Positions 1 through 8,218 of a stretch of DNA of 64,000 bases are shown here, piece by piece. The stretch is from contig CANRBG010000006.1 of NCBI GenBank assembly GCA_947628805.1, positions 1-64,000 of the forward strand, written 5' to 3'. The number at the start of each line of letters is the position of its first letter. The first letter of the stretch is position 1. A model generated the notes under the pieces. It was not told where the DNA came from and did not search any database. It saw only the letters and a program-made list of their open reading frames with translations. Made by a program: the position numbers and the translations under genes. Source of the DNA: an uncultured Oscillospiraceae bacterium (GTDB lineage Bacteria; Bacillota; Clostridia; Oscillospirales; Oscillospiraceae).

Positions 1-291
1 GCCGCCGAGGGACAGATGCGAGGTCTTCATTTCGGCGACCAGATTGCCGTGATCCACGCCGTCGCCCCATTCCAGGTTGTCCAGCTCCTCAGTATTATCT
101 TTGTTGACATCACCTTTGAAGATCTGGTACGCGGTGAAGCGGTTATCACCGCCCAAGCTCTCCTGGCCGTTGGGGGCGATGGTGATGCTCCCGGTACCAC
201 TCGCCGCCAGCGCGGGGAGCGCCAGGGCCAGCACCATCACGACGGTCAGGGCCAGCGCAGCCGCAGATCTGAGGACAGTTCTCTTTTTCAT
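1..291 (-). CDS. Pilin-like secreted surface protein, N-terminal part
   Basis: The gene starts at 291 on the minus strand, behind a G-rich ribosome site, and runs off the left edge after 97 codons. The first 28 or so residues are a clear signal peptide: a KKR start, a long Ala/Leu/Val core and a cleavage site after ALPALAA. The mature start (SGTGSITIAP) followed by RFTAYQIFKGDVN resembles Spa/Fct-type sortase-assembled pilins and isopeptide-forming surface proteins of Firmicutes. It lies 19 nt downstream of the LPDTG adhesin gene, so the two are probably co-transcribed as a pilus or surface module, with a sortase likely just outside the window. The sorting motif itself cannot be seen because the C-terminus is missing. 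Confidence 0.75.
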   Translation of the reverse strand, partial: MKKRTVLRSAAALALTVVMVLALALPALAASGTGSITIAPNGQESLGGDNRFTAYQIFKGDVNKDNTEELDNLEWGDGVDHGNLVAEMKTSHLSLGG

Positions 292-310
292 GCTTTATAA
301 ACCCCCCGTA

Positions 311-3300
311 TTATTTGCAAATATGGTTTGTATGGGCATAGCGCGCTTTACCGCGCCGCCCTCCTGCACACAGGATGATCGCGCCGCCCGCGAGGCACAG
401 CAGTGCGCTCAGCAGCGCCAGCCCCGCCGAACCAGGTCCGCCGGTATCCGGCAGCGTGGCGGAGATAATGGTATTCGTGCATTTCACTGTAGCCCCGACG
501 CCGCCGCCCGGGATCGTGCCGGTATTGGTGCCGCCGGTACTGTCGTCCCACGTTGCGGTGTAGTGCTCCGCCTCTTCGGTCACGGTATATTTCACCCCGG
601 CGGGCAGACCGGTGATGGTGATGGACTGCTCATGCGAGAGATAGACCGTGGCCACGCCACCCGTGAAGGTGATTTTGGTCTCTGTCGGGTCCAGACTATC
701 GTCGGACTGATGCTTCACACCGCCTGTCTGCGTATAGCTGTATGTGCCGTTGAACGGTACGGTGCCGTCGGTCAAGTTGATGGTGAACTTGAACAGTTTG
801 TCCGTTTCGCCGCCGTCCGCCACCGTCTTGCTGACGGTCAGGCTGCCGGTCTGGCGTGTGTTGGTGAACGTCGCCTGGGCGTCAGAATTTGCAGTGACCT
901 GCCCTGTCTCGCCGGTGGCCAAGGTAGTATAGCCGCTCTGGTTCGCCTCGACCTCCGTCACCGTATACGTGGTGTCCACGGGCAGGCCCTTGATGGTGAT
1001 GGACTGGCCGCCCTTGAGCGCGATGTTCTCATTGCTGTCCTTTAGTTTGACATTGCCGTCATCGTCCACGGTCACATAGCCGGTCACAGGGGGATCGGCA
1101 GGTGCGCCGTCCGTCTTGATCTCATAGGGGTAGTCGCCGGCCAGCGGGACATCCGTGCCGGAATTCACCAGCTTGATCTGGAAGTGCCACAGCCTTCCGG
1201 CGTCCGCGCCGGGGCCGGCCACCGTCTTGCTGATTGTCAGGTCGCCGTGTTCGATGCGGGTATTGGTGAACTCGACCTTAACACTTTCTCCTCCTGCATA
1301 TCCCTTAATGGTGCCAGACAAGACGCCGTTCTCCGCGTCGGTCGTGTAGCCTCCCTGGTTGGCATCTATCTCCGTGATGGTGTAAGTAGTATCCACAGGC
1401 AGTCCGTCGATAGTGATATACTCGCCTGCTTTGAGCTTGATGACATCCTCGCCGCCGAGCCTCACTAAACCATTTTCATCGACTGTCACGACAACTCTTT
1501 CAGAAATGCTTGAAAGATATGCACTATACTCGCCCGCCAGGTGGACGTCAGAAGGACCAGCAGGCGCCTCCAATTTGATTTTGAAGGTCCACTCTCTGTC
1601 CGTTTCCGGATCACTACCGGCAGTCTTCTTTGTGATTGTCAGAGCGCCGTCGGAGGACTTACGGTTGACGAACTCAACACTTTCCGGTCTGCTGGTACTT
1701 GTCGTACCACTCTTGGTCGGGTCCGCCGTCGAAAAACCGCCCGTGTTCGCATCCGTCTCCGTGATGGTATACGCAGTGCCCTCCGGCAGACCGAAAATCT
1801 TCAAGGTCGTGCCTCCGCCGAGCTTGACATTGGCTTCGCCGTTTTGATCAAACTGGACAGTCCAGCTGCCGCCCTCGTTGTGCAGACCATATTCCCTTCC
1901 GTCTACAGAATCCAGCCTGTCTCCACCTGATGACCAAACCTCGGCGGGGTATTCGCCGCTCAGGGCATTGCCGTCCTTGGTAAGCTTGATTTTGAAATTC
2001 CACCGTTTCCACGTGGCGGTGTTGTTATTATCATTTTCTACCTTCTTTGACAGGTCCAGCTCGGTTTTGTCGTGGAATATGTTCGTACAGGTGAATTCGA
2101 TTCGTTTGACCCTTGTACTTGTACTTGGTGTCGAACTGCTCCCCAAACCGCCGCTGAGAATGTTGCCATCCTCGTCATAGGCAATATAGGTGATACGCGA
2201 GTCATCCGCGCCCTGATCGTCAGTCTCCTGTAGATAGAAATTGTAGTCAGTGTTACTTGAGAAATTAAACTTATTTTTAAAATCAAAGGTTATCTTCTGG
2301 TCGGACTTCAGGGTGAAGGAATACTGCATCCCAGAAGAAGGTCCGCCAGAGGAGTTGTCTATTGAGCCATTGTATGTAAACTTAGCATCGCCGTTTGTCG
2401 TCACGTCTCTCCCAGTCAGCGTATACGGCACCTCGATATCACCTGTACTACTAGAACCATAACTGCCGACCGTGAACGTGAAGCCAAACTCTTTTTGGTT
2501 CTTTTCCTCCTCTGTGAGCCCCACGGTCTTTTTTTGCACGGAGACATTGAGCTCTCCCGCTATCACCGTACCGTTGACCATCACGCCGCCGCCGGCATAC
2601 AGGGCGCTCCTCGTGTGGTTGTTGGTGATGTAGACGCTGTAGCCGCCGCTGTTGCCGGCAGCCGTTGTCATGATCCCGGCGTCCTGCACATGGGCCTTGA
2701 AGCCCACGGGGCCGCTGCCGCCGTTGGCCGCCGACGCCATGGCGATCCCATGGAATTCGTTGGTCCAGTCGTACTCGCCGGTGACGGCCAGTTCGTCGTT
2801 CAGGTCGGTCCAATTGTAGGGCCGTCCGTCGGGTGTGGTGTCGCTGATATAGAGCTTGGCGGGGTTCTCATGGGTGATGACCGGGTCAGAAGGCACCGCC
2901 AGGATGTCCATGCCGCTGCTGCCGTTGCCGTAGATCATGGCTCCGTTCTCCGGGTACAGGAACACCTGGGCGTTGGGGCAAAGTCCAATGCCGTTGCCCA
3001 CGGTATTGCCGTCGGAGCCGCCCTGCACGGAGTTGCCGGTGATCAGGGCGTTATACATGTAGCAGGTGATGTTCTCGCCGATGTATATGCCGCCGGTGTT
3101 ATAGTGCTTTGTGGGCTCCAGGTCGGACTCCTTATAGTTTTCGAAGTTGGCGTTGCACCAGTTGCCGTCCACTGTGCAGGACAGCAGCTGCACCGTGCCG
3201 GAATAGTCTGCGCCCTTCCGGCGGACGGAGAACGCGCCCGCGTTCACGTCGGCGCTGTTGCCAGAGAACACCGCGCCGCCGGTGACCGTGACCGTGCCGC

Positions 3301-5767
3301 CGTTCAGGTTGGCCCGGAACGCGCCGCCGGAGCTGCCGGATTTGTTGCCGGTGAAGGTGCCGCCGTCGATGGTGATGTTGGAGTTCTCGCCGTCGCCGGG
3401 GAAATAGAAACAGCCGCCGTCGCCGGTCTCGGCGGTGTTGTCCGTAAAGGTGCAGTTCTTGAAAAGGAACTCGCTCTGGGGCGGGAAGCCGCGCCACACA
3501 CCGCCCTGGTTCTTGGCGTAGTTCCCGGTGAAGGTGCTGCTCTCAAAGTTGAACGTCGTGCCCTTGGCATCCACCGCCGCGTAGAAGCAGCCGCCGTTGT
3601 TGCTGCTCCGATTGTTCTCAAACGTGCTGTTTTTGACCGTGAATGTGGAGTTGGGGACGTTATACTGCATGACGCCCGCATTGTCGGCGGCGCTGTTGCC
3701 CCGGAAGGTCACGCCGTCCACCAGGAATTCTTTGATGGCATCCGCGTTGTCCTTGGTGACGTAGACGCAGGGGCCTTTATTCGCAGTATTATTGATGAAC
3801 TGTGTCCCGCCGCTGATCGTGAATCTGCCGCTCCCGTTCGGCGTCTTCGCAGCGTTTGCCGCCTTGTAGATGCCGCCCTCTTTGGCCGCGCTGTTGCCGC
3901 TGAACACAGCGCCGCTGATGTCGATGGCGGAGTTCTTGGAAGAGATGAAAGCGATGGACCCATAGGCCGTCGCAGTGTTGTCCGTAAAGGAGCCGCCCGA
4001 TATGGTCAGGGCCACCGTATCCGCGTCGATACCGATGCTGAAAGCGCCGCCGCGCTGGGCGCTGTTGCCCGTGAACTGGGCGCTCCCGCCGAGCCGGACT
4101 GCAGCGGAGCCCGCGCCGTCCACGTGGAGCGCCCCGCCGTAGGCCTGGTCCGCAGTGGCCGTGTCTGCCGTATTCCCGGAGAACGTACCGCCGGTCACCG
4201 ACACGGCAGAGTCGTAAGCGTAAACGCCGCCGCCGCAGATGGCGCTGTTGCCGCTGATCTCGCCGCCGGCCATATCAAAGGCGGAGCTGTTCGCCATGAG
4301 GACAGCGCCGCCAAGGCCCTGCCTGCCGGCATTCGCACCGTTATAGGCGAAGCGGAACGCGGTGCCGTATGTTACCTGGGCCAGCGTTCCCTCGTCCGCC
4401 GCCGCGCTGTTGTTCCGGATCGCGCCGCCTTCTATATTAATAGAAGAAGCGTCCAGATACACTGCGCCGTAAGACTTGTTGTTCATCAGCGCCGCGCCGG
4501 GGTTCAGGGTGAGGGTCGAACCGCCGCTGGCGGTCACGGTCCGGCCCGCAGTGTTGTTCGTGGCGTCCACGGTCACGTTCTCCAGCGTCAGGGACGCGCC
4601 GCCCGTGAGGACGAACATGTTTTCGCTCTCGCCGGATTTGGACAGCGTATAGGGTCCGGCCCCGTCATAGGACTTGACCGTCACGGCCTTGCCGTTGAAG
4701 GTCACTGTGTCCATTTCCACGTTGCCCGTCAGCCAGATGGTGCCGCCCTCGGGCAGCAGGCGCTCCGCCGCTTCCTCGATGGTGGCCGCCGCGGCGGGCT
4801 CTCCTTCCACGCCCTCCGGGGCCGCGGGGACATAGATCTCGCCGGCATCGCCGGCCGGCTCCGCGCTGCGCCGCATCAGCGCCGGGCCCATCACGGAGAA
4901 GGAACCCACTGCAAACGTGACCGTGCCGTCCTCGCCTGTCACCGGCTCCGACGCCAGCTGCTCCACTAAGCCATTGTCCAGGATATGTACCACGAACCGC
5001 TCCGTCATCAGCTCCGGGGCCGCCTCGACCGCGCCAGGCTCCTCTATGCCGGGCTCCTCCGGGACACCGGGGTCGGAGACCGTATCACGGGGCGCGGCCA
5101 GTATGGCCGCAAAGGGGTCGGAGGGGAACCGCATGGTCACGGTCACAAGGCCACTCTGGGGTTCAAGCCTGACCTCATTCCCGCCGTCCACGGCCGTGAA
5201 ATAAACATCATAGGGAATAAAGTAGAGCTCGTCGCCCTCGGCCAGTCCGAGCTGGGTCCACAGCGCGTCATAAGCCCGGGTGTAAGCCTCGGTGCCCGCC
5301 GCGATCGGATCGGCATGGAACAGAGCGTCCGCCGGAATACCGCTTTCGGCAGCCGCGACCGCGCTGACGGACACGCCGTCGGTCGTTTCACAGGTAAAGC
5401 TCTGCTCCGCCGGCATCTCCGTGGGTTCCGCCGTCTCCGTGGGTTCCGCCGTCTCCGTGGGTTCCGCCGTCTCCGTAGGCTCCGCTGTCTCCGTGGGTTC
5501 CGCCGTCTCCGTGGGCTCCGCCGTCTCCGTGGGCTCTGCCGTCTCCGTGGGTTCCGCCGTCTCCGTGGGTTCCGCCGTCTCCGTGGGCTCCGCCGTCTCC
5601 GTGGGCTCCGCCGTCTCCGCAGGCTCCGCCGTCTCCACGGGCGCAGTGACCTCAGATGCAGGTTCCTCTTCAGCATCCCGCAGCATCATGCCGGACGTCA
5701 GCCCCAGCGCCAGCGCAAAGCACAGGGCCAGCGCCAAGATCCTGCAGAACTTGTTGACCTTCCCCAT
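311..5767 (-). CDS. Large LPXTG-anchored adhesin with beta-helix and repeated prealbumin-like domains
   Basis: This is an 1818-residue cell-wall protein. In order it has a signal peptide (about 1-28), a Pro/Glu/Thr stalk of ETAEPT repeats (44-116), and a region of about 120-350 with no fold I recognise. A long region of about 355-1060 follows, with repeated GG-x-F/V and N-N-T/S-A turns typical of right-handed beta-helix (Pmp/pectate-lyase-like) surface proteins. Next come five Ig-like modules of the DUF7601/DUF5979 (Cna-B-like) kind, beginning near 1070, 1231, 1371, 1504 and 1636. Most of these open with a strand such as LTISKTV and close with EFTNT. The C-terminus is a sortase signal: LPDTGG at 1772, a hydrophobic stretch and a basic tail. 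AAAGGGGA precedes the ATG. The protein is likely a host- or mucin-contacting adhesin or pilus tip; the ligand is unknown. Confidence 0.9.
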   Translation of the reverse strand: MGKVNKFCRILALALCFALALGLTSGMMLRDAEEEPASEVTAPVETAEPAETAEPTETAEPTETAEPTETAEPTETAEPTETAEPTETAEPTETAEPTETAEPTETAEPTETAEPTEMPAEQSFTCETTDGVSVSAVAAAESGIPADALFHADPIAAGTEAYTRAYDALWTQLGLAEGDELYFIPYDVYFTAVDGGNEVRLEPQSGLVTVTMRFPSDPFAAILAAPRDTVSDPGVPEEPGIEEPGAVEAAPELMTERFVVHILDNGLVEQLASEPVTGEDGTVTFAVGSFSVMGPALMRRSAEPAGDAGEIYVPAAPEGVEGEPAAAATIEEAAERLLPEGGTIWLTGNVEMDTVTFNGKAVTVKSYDGAGPYTLSKSGESENMFVLTGGASLTLENVTVDATNNTAGRTVTASGGSTLTLNPGAALMNNKSYGAVYLDASSINIEGGAIRNNSAAADEGTLAQVTYGTAFRFAYNGANAGRQGLGGAVLMANSSAFDMAGGEISGNSAICGGGVYAYDSAVSVTGGTFSGNTADTATADQAYGGALHVDGAGSAAVRLGGSAQFTGNSAQRGGAFSIGIDADTVALTISGGSFTDNTATAYGSIAFISSKNSAIDISGAVFSGNSAAKEGGIYKAANAAKTPNGSGRFTISGGTQFINNTANKGPCVYVTKDNADAIKEFLVDGVTFRGNSAADNAGVMQYNVPNSTFTVKNSTFENNRSSNNGGCFYAAVDAKGTTFNFESSTFTGNYAKNQGGVWRGFPPQSEFLFKNCTFTDNTAETGDGGCFYFPGDGENSNITIDGGTFTGNKSGSSGGAFRANLNGGTVTVTGGAVFSGNSADVNAGAFSVRRKGADYSGTVQLLSCTVDGNWCNANFENYKESDLEPTKHYNTGGIYIGENITCYMYNALITGNSVQGGSDGNTVGNGIGLCPNAQVFLYPENGAMIYGNGSSGMDILAVPSDPVITHENPAKLYISDTTPDGRPYNWTDLNDELAVTGEYDWTNEFHGIAMASAANGGSGPVGFKAHVQDAGIMTTAAGNSGGYSVYITNNHTRSALYAGGGVMVNGTVIAGELNVSVQKKTVGLTEEEKNQKEFGFTFTVGSYGSSSTGDIEVPYTLTGRDVTTNGDAKFTYNGSIDNSSGGPSSGMQYSFTLKSDQKITFDFKNKFNFSSNTDYNFYLQETDDQGADDSRITYIAYDEDGNILSGGLGSSSTPSTSTRVKRIEFTCTNIFHDKTELDLSKKVENDNNNTATWKRWNFKIKLTKDGNALSGEYPAEVWSSGGDRLDSVDGREYGLHNEGGSWTVQFDQNGEANVKLGGGTTLKIFGLPEGTAYTITETDANTGGFSTADPTKSGTTSTSRPESVEFVNRKSSDGALTITKKTAGSDPETDREWTFKIKLEAPAGPSDVHLAGEYSAYLSSISERVVVTVDENGLVRLGGEDVIKLKAGEYITIDGLPVDTTYTITEIDANQGGYTTDAENGVLSGTIKGYAGGESVKVEFTNTRIEHGDLTISKTVAGPGADAGRLWHFQIKLVNSGTDVPLAGDYPYEIKTDGAPADPPVTGYVTVDDDGNVKLKDSNENIALKGGQSITIKGLPVDTTYTVTEVEANQSGYTTLATGETGQVTANSDAQATFTNTRQTGSLTVSKTVADGGETDKLFKFTINLTDGTVPFNGTYSYTQTGGVKHQSDDSLDPTETKITFTGGVATVYLSHEQSITITGLPAGVKYTVTEEAEHYTATWDDSTGGTNTGTIPGGGVGATVKCTNTIISATLPDTGGPGSAGLALLSALLCLAGGAIILCAGGRRGKARYAHTNHICK
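5422..5637 (-). repeat. Twelve tandem 18-bp repeats coding the ETAEPT stalk
   Basis: There are twelve head-to-tail 18-bp units, differing only by a few silent or near-silent changes, each coding six residues (ETAEPT). They form a Pro/Glu-rich stalk between the signal peptide and the folded part of the adhesin. The unit is a multiple of three, so slippage changes stalk length without breaking the frame. Confidence 0.95.
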
Positions 5768-5853
5768 AGTTGTGTTCCCCTTTCAGCGTTTGGACCGTAT
5801 CCGCCTTGCTTCGCTGTAAGCATTTGCGGCAGACGCCCCCGATGTCCTATATC

Positions 5854-6348
5854 TCATAGCCTTCTGCGGCTGAAGCGCCTGACGCGGACAGGGCCGATGG
5901 GTCCCGCTCGCCATAGTACCAGGCCGTCGTAATACTTCTCCTCGCCCCGGCGCCGGGCTCCTATCGCGTCCCGTATGTCCGAAAAGGCGCCAAGATAGTA
6001 TGTCTTCCCCATAAACGTGATCTGTGCGCACCATTTGCCGCTGCGCTTATCCCGGTATACGCCGTTATACCCGCTGGTGTTGGAGCTAATGGGCGTTTTC
6101 AGCCGGTTCTCTATCATGGTAACGGATGTTCCATTTATGAGTTTCAGGTTATTTCTGGGGCTCTCCCTCTGCAAACATCCGCAGCTCTTCCGATCCCCCC
6201 GATTCAGCTGAGCAATGGTAGCCAGACACTCGCCGCCGCAATCGCACCGGCACCGCCACAGCATACAACCGTCAGCACCGCACTCCCCGGTAGGTTCAAT
6301 ACATGTCTGCCTTCCGTACCGTCTCCCGCGCAGATCCTTAACGGCCAT
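5854..6348 (-). CDS. AP2-domain DNA-binding protein of mobile-element type
   Basis: This 164-residue protein has two parts. The N-terminal half carries a Cys cluster (CRCDCGG near 35 and SCGC near 56) that looks like a small zinc-binding module. The middle (about 88-142) is an AP2/ERF-like DNA-binding domain, with the signature SGYNGVYRDKRSGKW...KTYYLGAFSD. Stand-alone AP2 proteins with Cys-rich N-termini are common in phages and conjugative elements of Firmicutes and are relatives of HNH homing-endonuclease specificity domains; no HNH catalytic motif is visible here. The Arg-rich tail (RVRRFSRRRL) is unusual. Only a weak GGGGG site precedes the ATG. It lies 86 nt upstream of the adhesin start and may belong to the accessory block with the recombinase. 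Confidence 0.8.
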   Translation of the reverse strand: MAVKDLRGRRYGRQTCIEPTGECGADGCMLWRCRCDCGGECLATIAQLNRGDRKSCGCLQRESPRNNLKLINGTSVTMIENRLKTPISSNTSGYNGVYRDKRSGKWCAQITFMGKTYYLGAFSDIRDAIGARRRGEEKYYDGLVLWRAGPIGPVRVRRFSRRRL

Positions 6349-6614
6349 TGCTTATGCCCCCAATCCGAAAAGCGGAAAAAACCGGCCTTTCAGCTTGAGG
6401 GCAGCGTTTTCTGGCTCAAACGTGACATATCCTTCTGCCACAGCGCTGTCCTCCCCTCAAAGGCAACACGGGTGCAAAAAAGTAAAAGTTATTCACCGCC
6501 GGCGGGGACATAAGTAAAGTTTGCGCACCAAAGCACTATTGATTTTTAAGACCGCGTTTGCTATACTTATTCCGAGCTTTGAGATATCAATTTGTGCAAT
6601 TCAATCGATTTCCT
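6349..6614. other. AT-rich intergenic stretch
   Basis: About 266 bp without a supportable gene. It becomes markedly AT-rich towards the recombinase end. I see no convincing promoter, tRNA or repeat in it. Confidence 0.5.
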
Positions 6615-7250
6615 CTATATTGTTTCAGATGGGGATAAACCTTTACTTTTTTCCCCAGTCACGGTCGATGAGGCCCATTTCAGGAACGTCTTGTGCGCTA
6701 CGCCGAGGCGTTCCGCCGCTTTTCTGGCTGTGAGCGCACCCTGTTCCCATTCGCGAAGTATCACTTCAAACGCCTCCGGACGCTCCTTGGGACGCCGGCC
6801 GAACTGTACGCCTCGCTCTTTCGCCGCTGCGATCCCCTCGGCCTGCCGCTGGCGGATGAACTCCCGCTCTGTTTGCGCCACATAGCTCAGCAGCTGCAGC
6901 ACGATGTCCGCTATCAGCGTCCCCACGAGATCCCGCCCCTGCCGTGTGTCCAGCAATGGCATGTCCAGCACGACGATCGCCACGCCCTTTTTCTTGGTCA
7001 GCAGCCGCCATTGCTCCAGGATCTCATCATAATTGCGCCCCAGCCGGTCGATACTCTTGATCACAAGAGTGTCGCCCGGCTTCAGCTTTCGGACAAGGCG
7101 GCGATAGGCGGGACGGTCAAAGTCCTTTCCTGACTGCTTGTCCGTGAATACATTTTCGTCGGCTATGCCAAAATCACGCATGGCTATCCGCTGACGATCC
7201 GTATTCTGTTCTTTGCTGGATACGCGAACATAACCGTATGATGTACTCAT
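6615..7250 (-). CDS. Serine recombinase (resolvase/invertase family)
   Basis: This 211-residue protein is of the small serine recombinase class. The N-terminus YGYVRVSSKEQN holds the catalytic Ser at about residue 11. It is followed by the conserved stretches DRPAYRRL, KPGDTLVIKSIDRLGRN (catalytic Arg region) and AQTEREFIRQRQAEGI of the E helix. The last 45 residues, starting GRRPKERPEAF, contain a helix-turn-helix (ALTARKAAERLGVAHKTFLKW). Length and layout match Tn3-type resolvases and Hin/Gin-type invertases, not the large serine integrases. The start at 7250 is chosen because CAGGAGGG precedes it by 6 nt; an in-frame extension to 7430 lacks a ribosome site and overlaps the divergent gene. 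Which sites it recombines is not visible. Confidence 0.9.
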   Translation of the reverse strand: MSTSYGYVRVSSKEQNTDRQRIAMRDFGIADENVFTDKQSGKDFDRPAYRRLVRKLKPGDTLVIKSIDRLGRNYDEILEQWRLLTKKKGVAIVVLDMPLLDTRQGRDLVGTLIADIVLQLLSYVAQTEREFIRQRQAEGIAAAKERGVQFGRRPKERPEAFEVILREWEQGALTARKAAERLGVAHKTFLKWASSTVTGEKSKGLSPSETI

Positions 7251-7272
7251 ATCGTTCCCTCCTGATCCTATT

Positions 7273-7509
7273 ATGCTGAATAGTTTAGAGGAAACCTTGA
7301 TCGCACATAAAGTACTTCTTGCTCGAATCCAATTTGGCGCCGTGCTTAAAAGCCCCTTGCAAGTCAAGGGCGGAATCAGCAGTTCCACGATACGGCGGCT
7401 GAAAGGTGGAGAATCTGTCTCTACCAACACGCTGGAAGCCCTATGTCAGACTTTGAACTGTACATTATCTGACATCGTGGCGTACTTACCCGACGCGCAG
7501 GATAAATGA
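7273..7509 (+). CDS. Small XRE/YozG-like helix-turn-helix protein
   Basis: This 78-residue protein has a C-terminal half (ISSSTIRRLKGGESVSTNTLEALCQTLNC, then LSDIVAYLPD) that is a good match in pattern to the short Cro/C1-type regulators of Firmicutes: recognition helix, then a wing ending in C-x-(L/I)-x-DI. The N-terminal helix region is less typical, and no good ribosome site precedes the ATG, so the true start may differ or the gene may be partly degraded. It is divergent from the serine recombinase with 22 nt between the starts, an arrangement expected if it represses the recombinase promoter. Confidence 0.55.
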   Translation: MLNSLEETLIAHKVLLARIQFGAVLKSPLQVKGGISSSTIRRLKGGESVSTNTLEALCQTLNCTLSDIVAYLPDAQDK

Positions 7510-7553
7510 TGCAGCCTACGCATGAACTCTGTAGTCAAGTTCACCTGGAGGTT

Positions 7554-7573
7554 GCTTTGAACTGGTTCAAAGC
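7554..7573. promoter_or_regulatory. Palindrome next to HTH gene and terminator
   Basis: A 9-bp perfect inverted repeat with 2-nt centre, GCTTTGAAC-TG-GTTCAAAGC, lies 45 nt after the HTH gene. Its short spacing is more like a protein-binding site than an RNA hairpin. The target protein is unknown; the small HTH protein is the nearest candidate. Confidence 0.4.
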
Positions 7574-7575
7574 GC

Positions 7576-7623
7576 AAAAAAGTCCCCTGAATCATAAAAG
7601 TACATGATCCAGGGGACTTTTTT
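7576..7623. terminator. Bidirectional Rho-independent terminator
   Basis: AAAAAAGTCCCCTG and CAGGGGACTTTTTT form the outer part of a 20-bp stem with one mismatch and an 8-nt loop. A-runs and T-runs on both sides let it work in both directions, separating the HTH gene from the broken gene at 7638-7872. Confidence 0.85.
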
Positions 7624-7637
7624 CGTTGGCTCGTTGT

Positions 7638-7872
7638 TCATTCGATTTGCCGCTTGGTCACAGCGCCCAAATACTTTTCCGGGTCGCCGCTCAGAATCAA
7701 ATCGGCATACGCCAGCGGGTCATTGTAGATCAGATAATCCAGTTCCGACCGCTGATACAGGTTATCGGCCACTTCATTCTCCACGGCGGTACAGTCTTAT
7801 GCTGTTATCCGAATACACCGGCTCCACACAAGCGCTGTCCATATTGAATCCACAGGAAACCAGCTTTTTCAT
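7638..7872 (-). pseudogene. DUF6061-like small protein gene broken by a frameshift
   Basis: On the minus strand GGAGGG precedes an ATG at 7872. The frame MKKLVSCGFNMDSACVEPVYSDNS is then followed by a stop after 32 codons. The continuation DCTAVENEVADN...QRSELDYLIYNDPLAYADLIL is in another frame and runs to a stop at 7638. Removing one nucleotide near the junction (around 7797-7802) restores one continuous protein of about 77 residues. From memory this resembles the DUF6061 family, small proteins frequent on clostridial mobile elements; function unknown. The gene is best read as a recent pseudogene, although a sequencing error at that point cannot be excluded. Confidence 0.7.
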
Positions 7873-8139
7873 GGGAACCCTCCACTATGATGTGTTGTGG
7901 GCATTGTAAGTGTGGGGTGATAATAGGATAACACATTCCGTCCGGGAAGACGAGTTGGAAAAGTCCTTCTACTCTCAAGTAAGAATAGAAGGACTTTAGC
8001 ACCCTGAAACCGTCAGCCGACAATGATTTGTCGTTTGGTTCCTTATCACTATCAAGTCAACGGTCACAAGGTTTCTTCTTTCTTATGCCTTCCGGCAAAG
8101 CTCCGTGCCTCGGTCACCGCGCCCCAGCGTCCTCGCTGA
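7873..8139. other. Intergenic stretch with one hairpin
   Basis: About 267 bp without a credible gene. The only structure I see is a perfect 12-bp inverted repeat at 7960-7997 (AAAGTCCTTCTA ... TAGAAGGACTTT, 14-nt loop), which could be a terminator for transcription from either side. Confidence 0.6.
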
Positions 8140-8168
8140 TTGACGAACGGGCCGATTCGATGTATAAT
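8140..8168 (+). promoter_or_regulatory. Sigma-A promoter of the E2-fold gene
   Basis: TTGACG at 8140-8145 and a perfect TATAAT at 8163-8168 are separated by 17 nt. The gene start at 8219 follows after about 45 nt of leader. Confidence 0.85.
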
Positions 8169-8218
8169 CAGGGAAATACTTGACAGCCGGCGTTTTCGCC
8201 GGTCTGGGAGGTAACCTG

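Noticed and set aside
2495-4969. An 824-codon open frame on the plus strand across the adhesin gene.
   Set aside because: It is antisense to a well-supported protein with signal peptide, repeats and LPDTG. It is rich in Ala, Val, Gly, Arg and His with no domain, as expected from high GC.
5422-5637. A possible CRISPR array.
   Set aside because: The 18-bp units are directly adjacent without spacers and translate to one hexapeptide repeat in frame with the adhesin.
7604-7909. A 101-codon plus-strand frame after the terminator.
   Set aside because: It has no ribosome site or motif. The opposite strand holds a recognisable frameshifted DUF6061-like protein.
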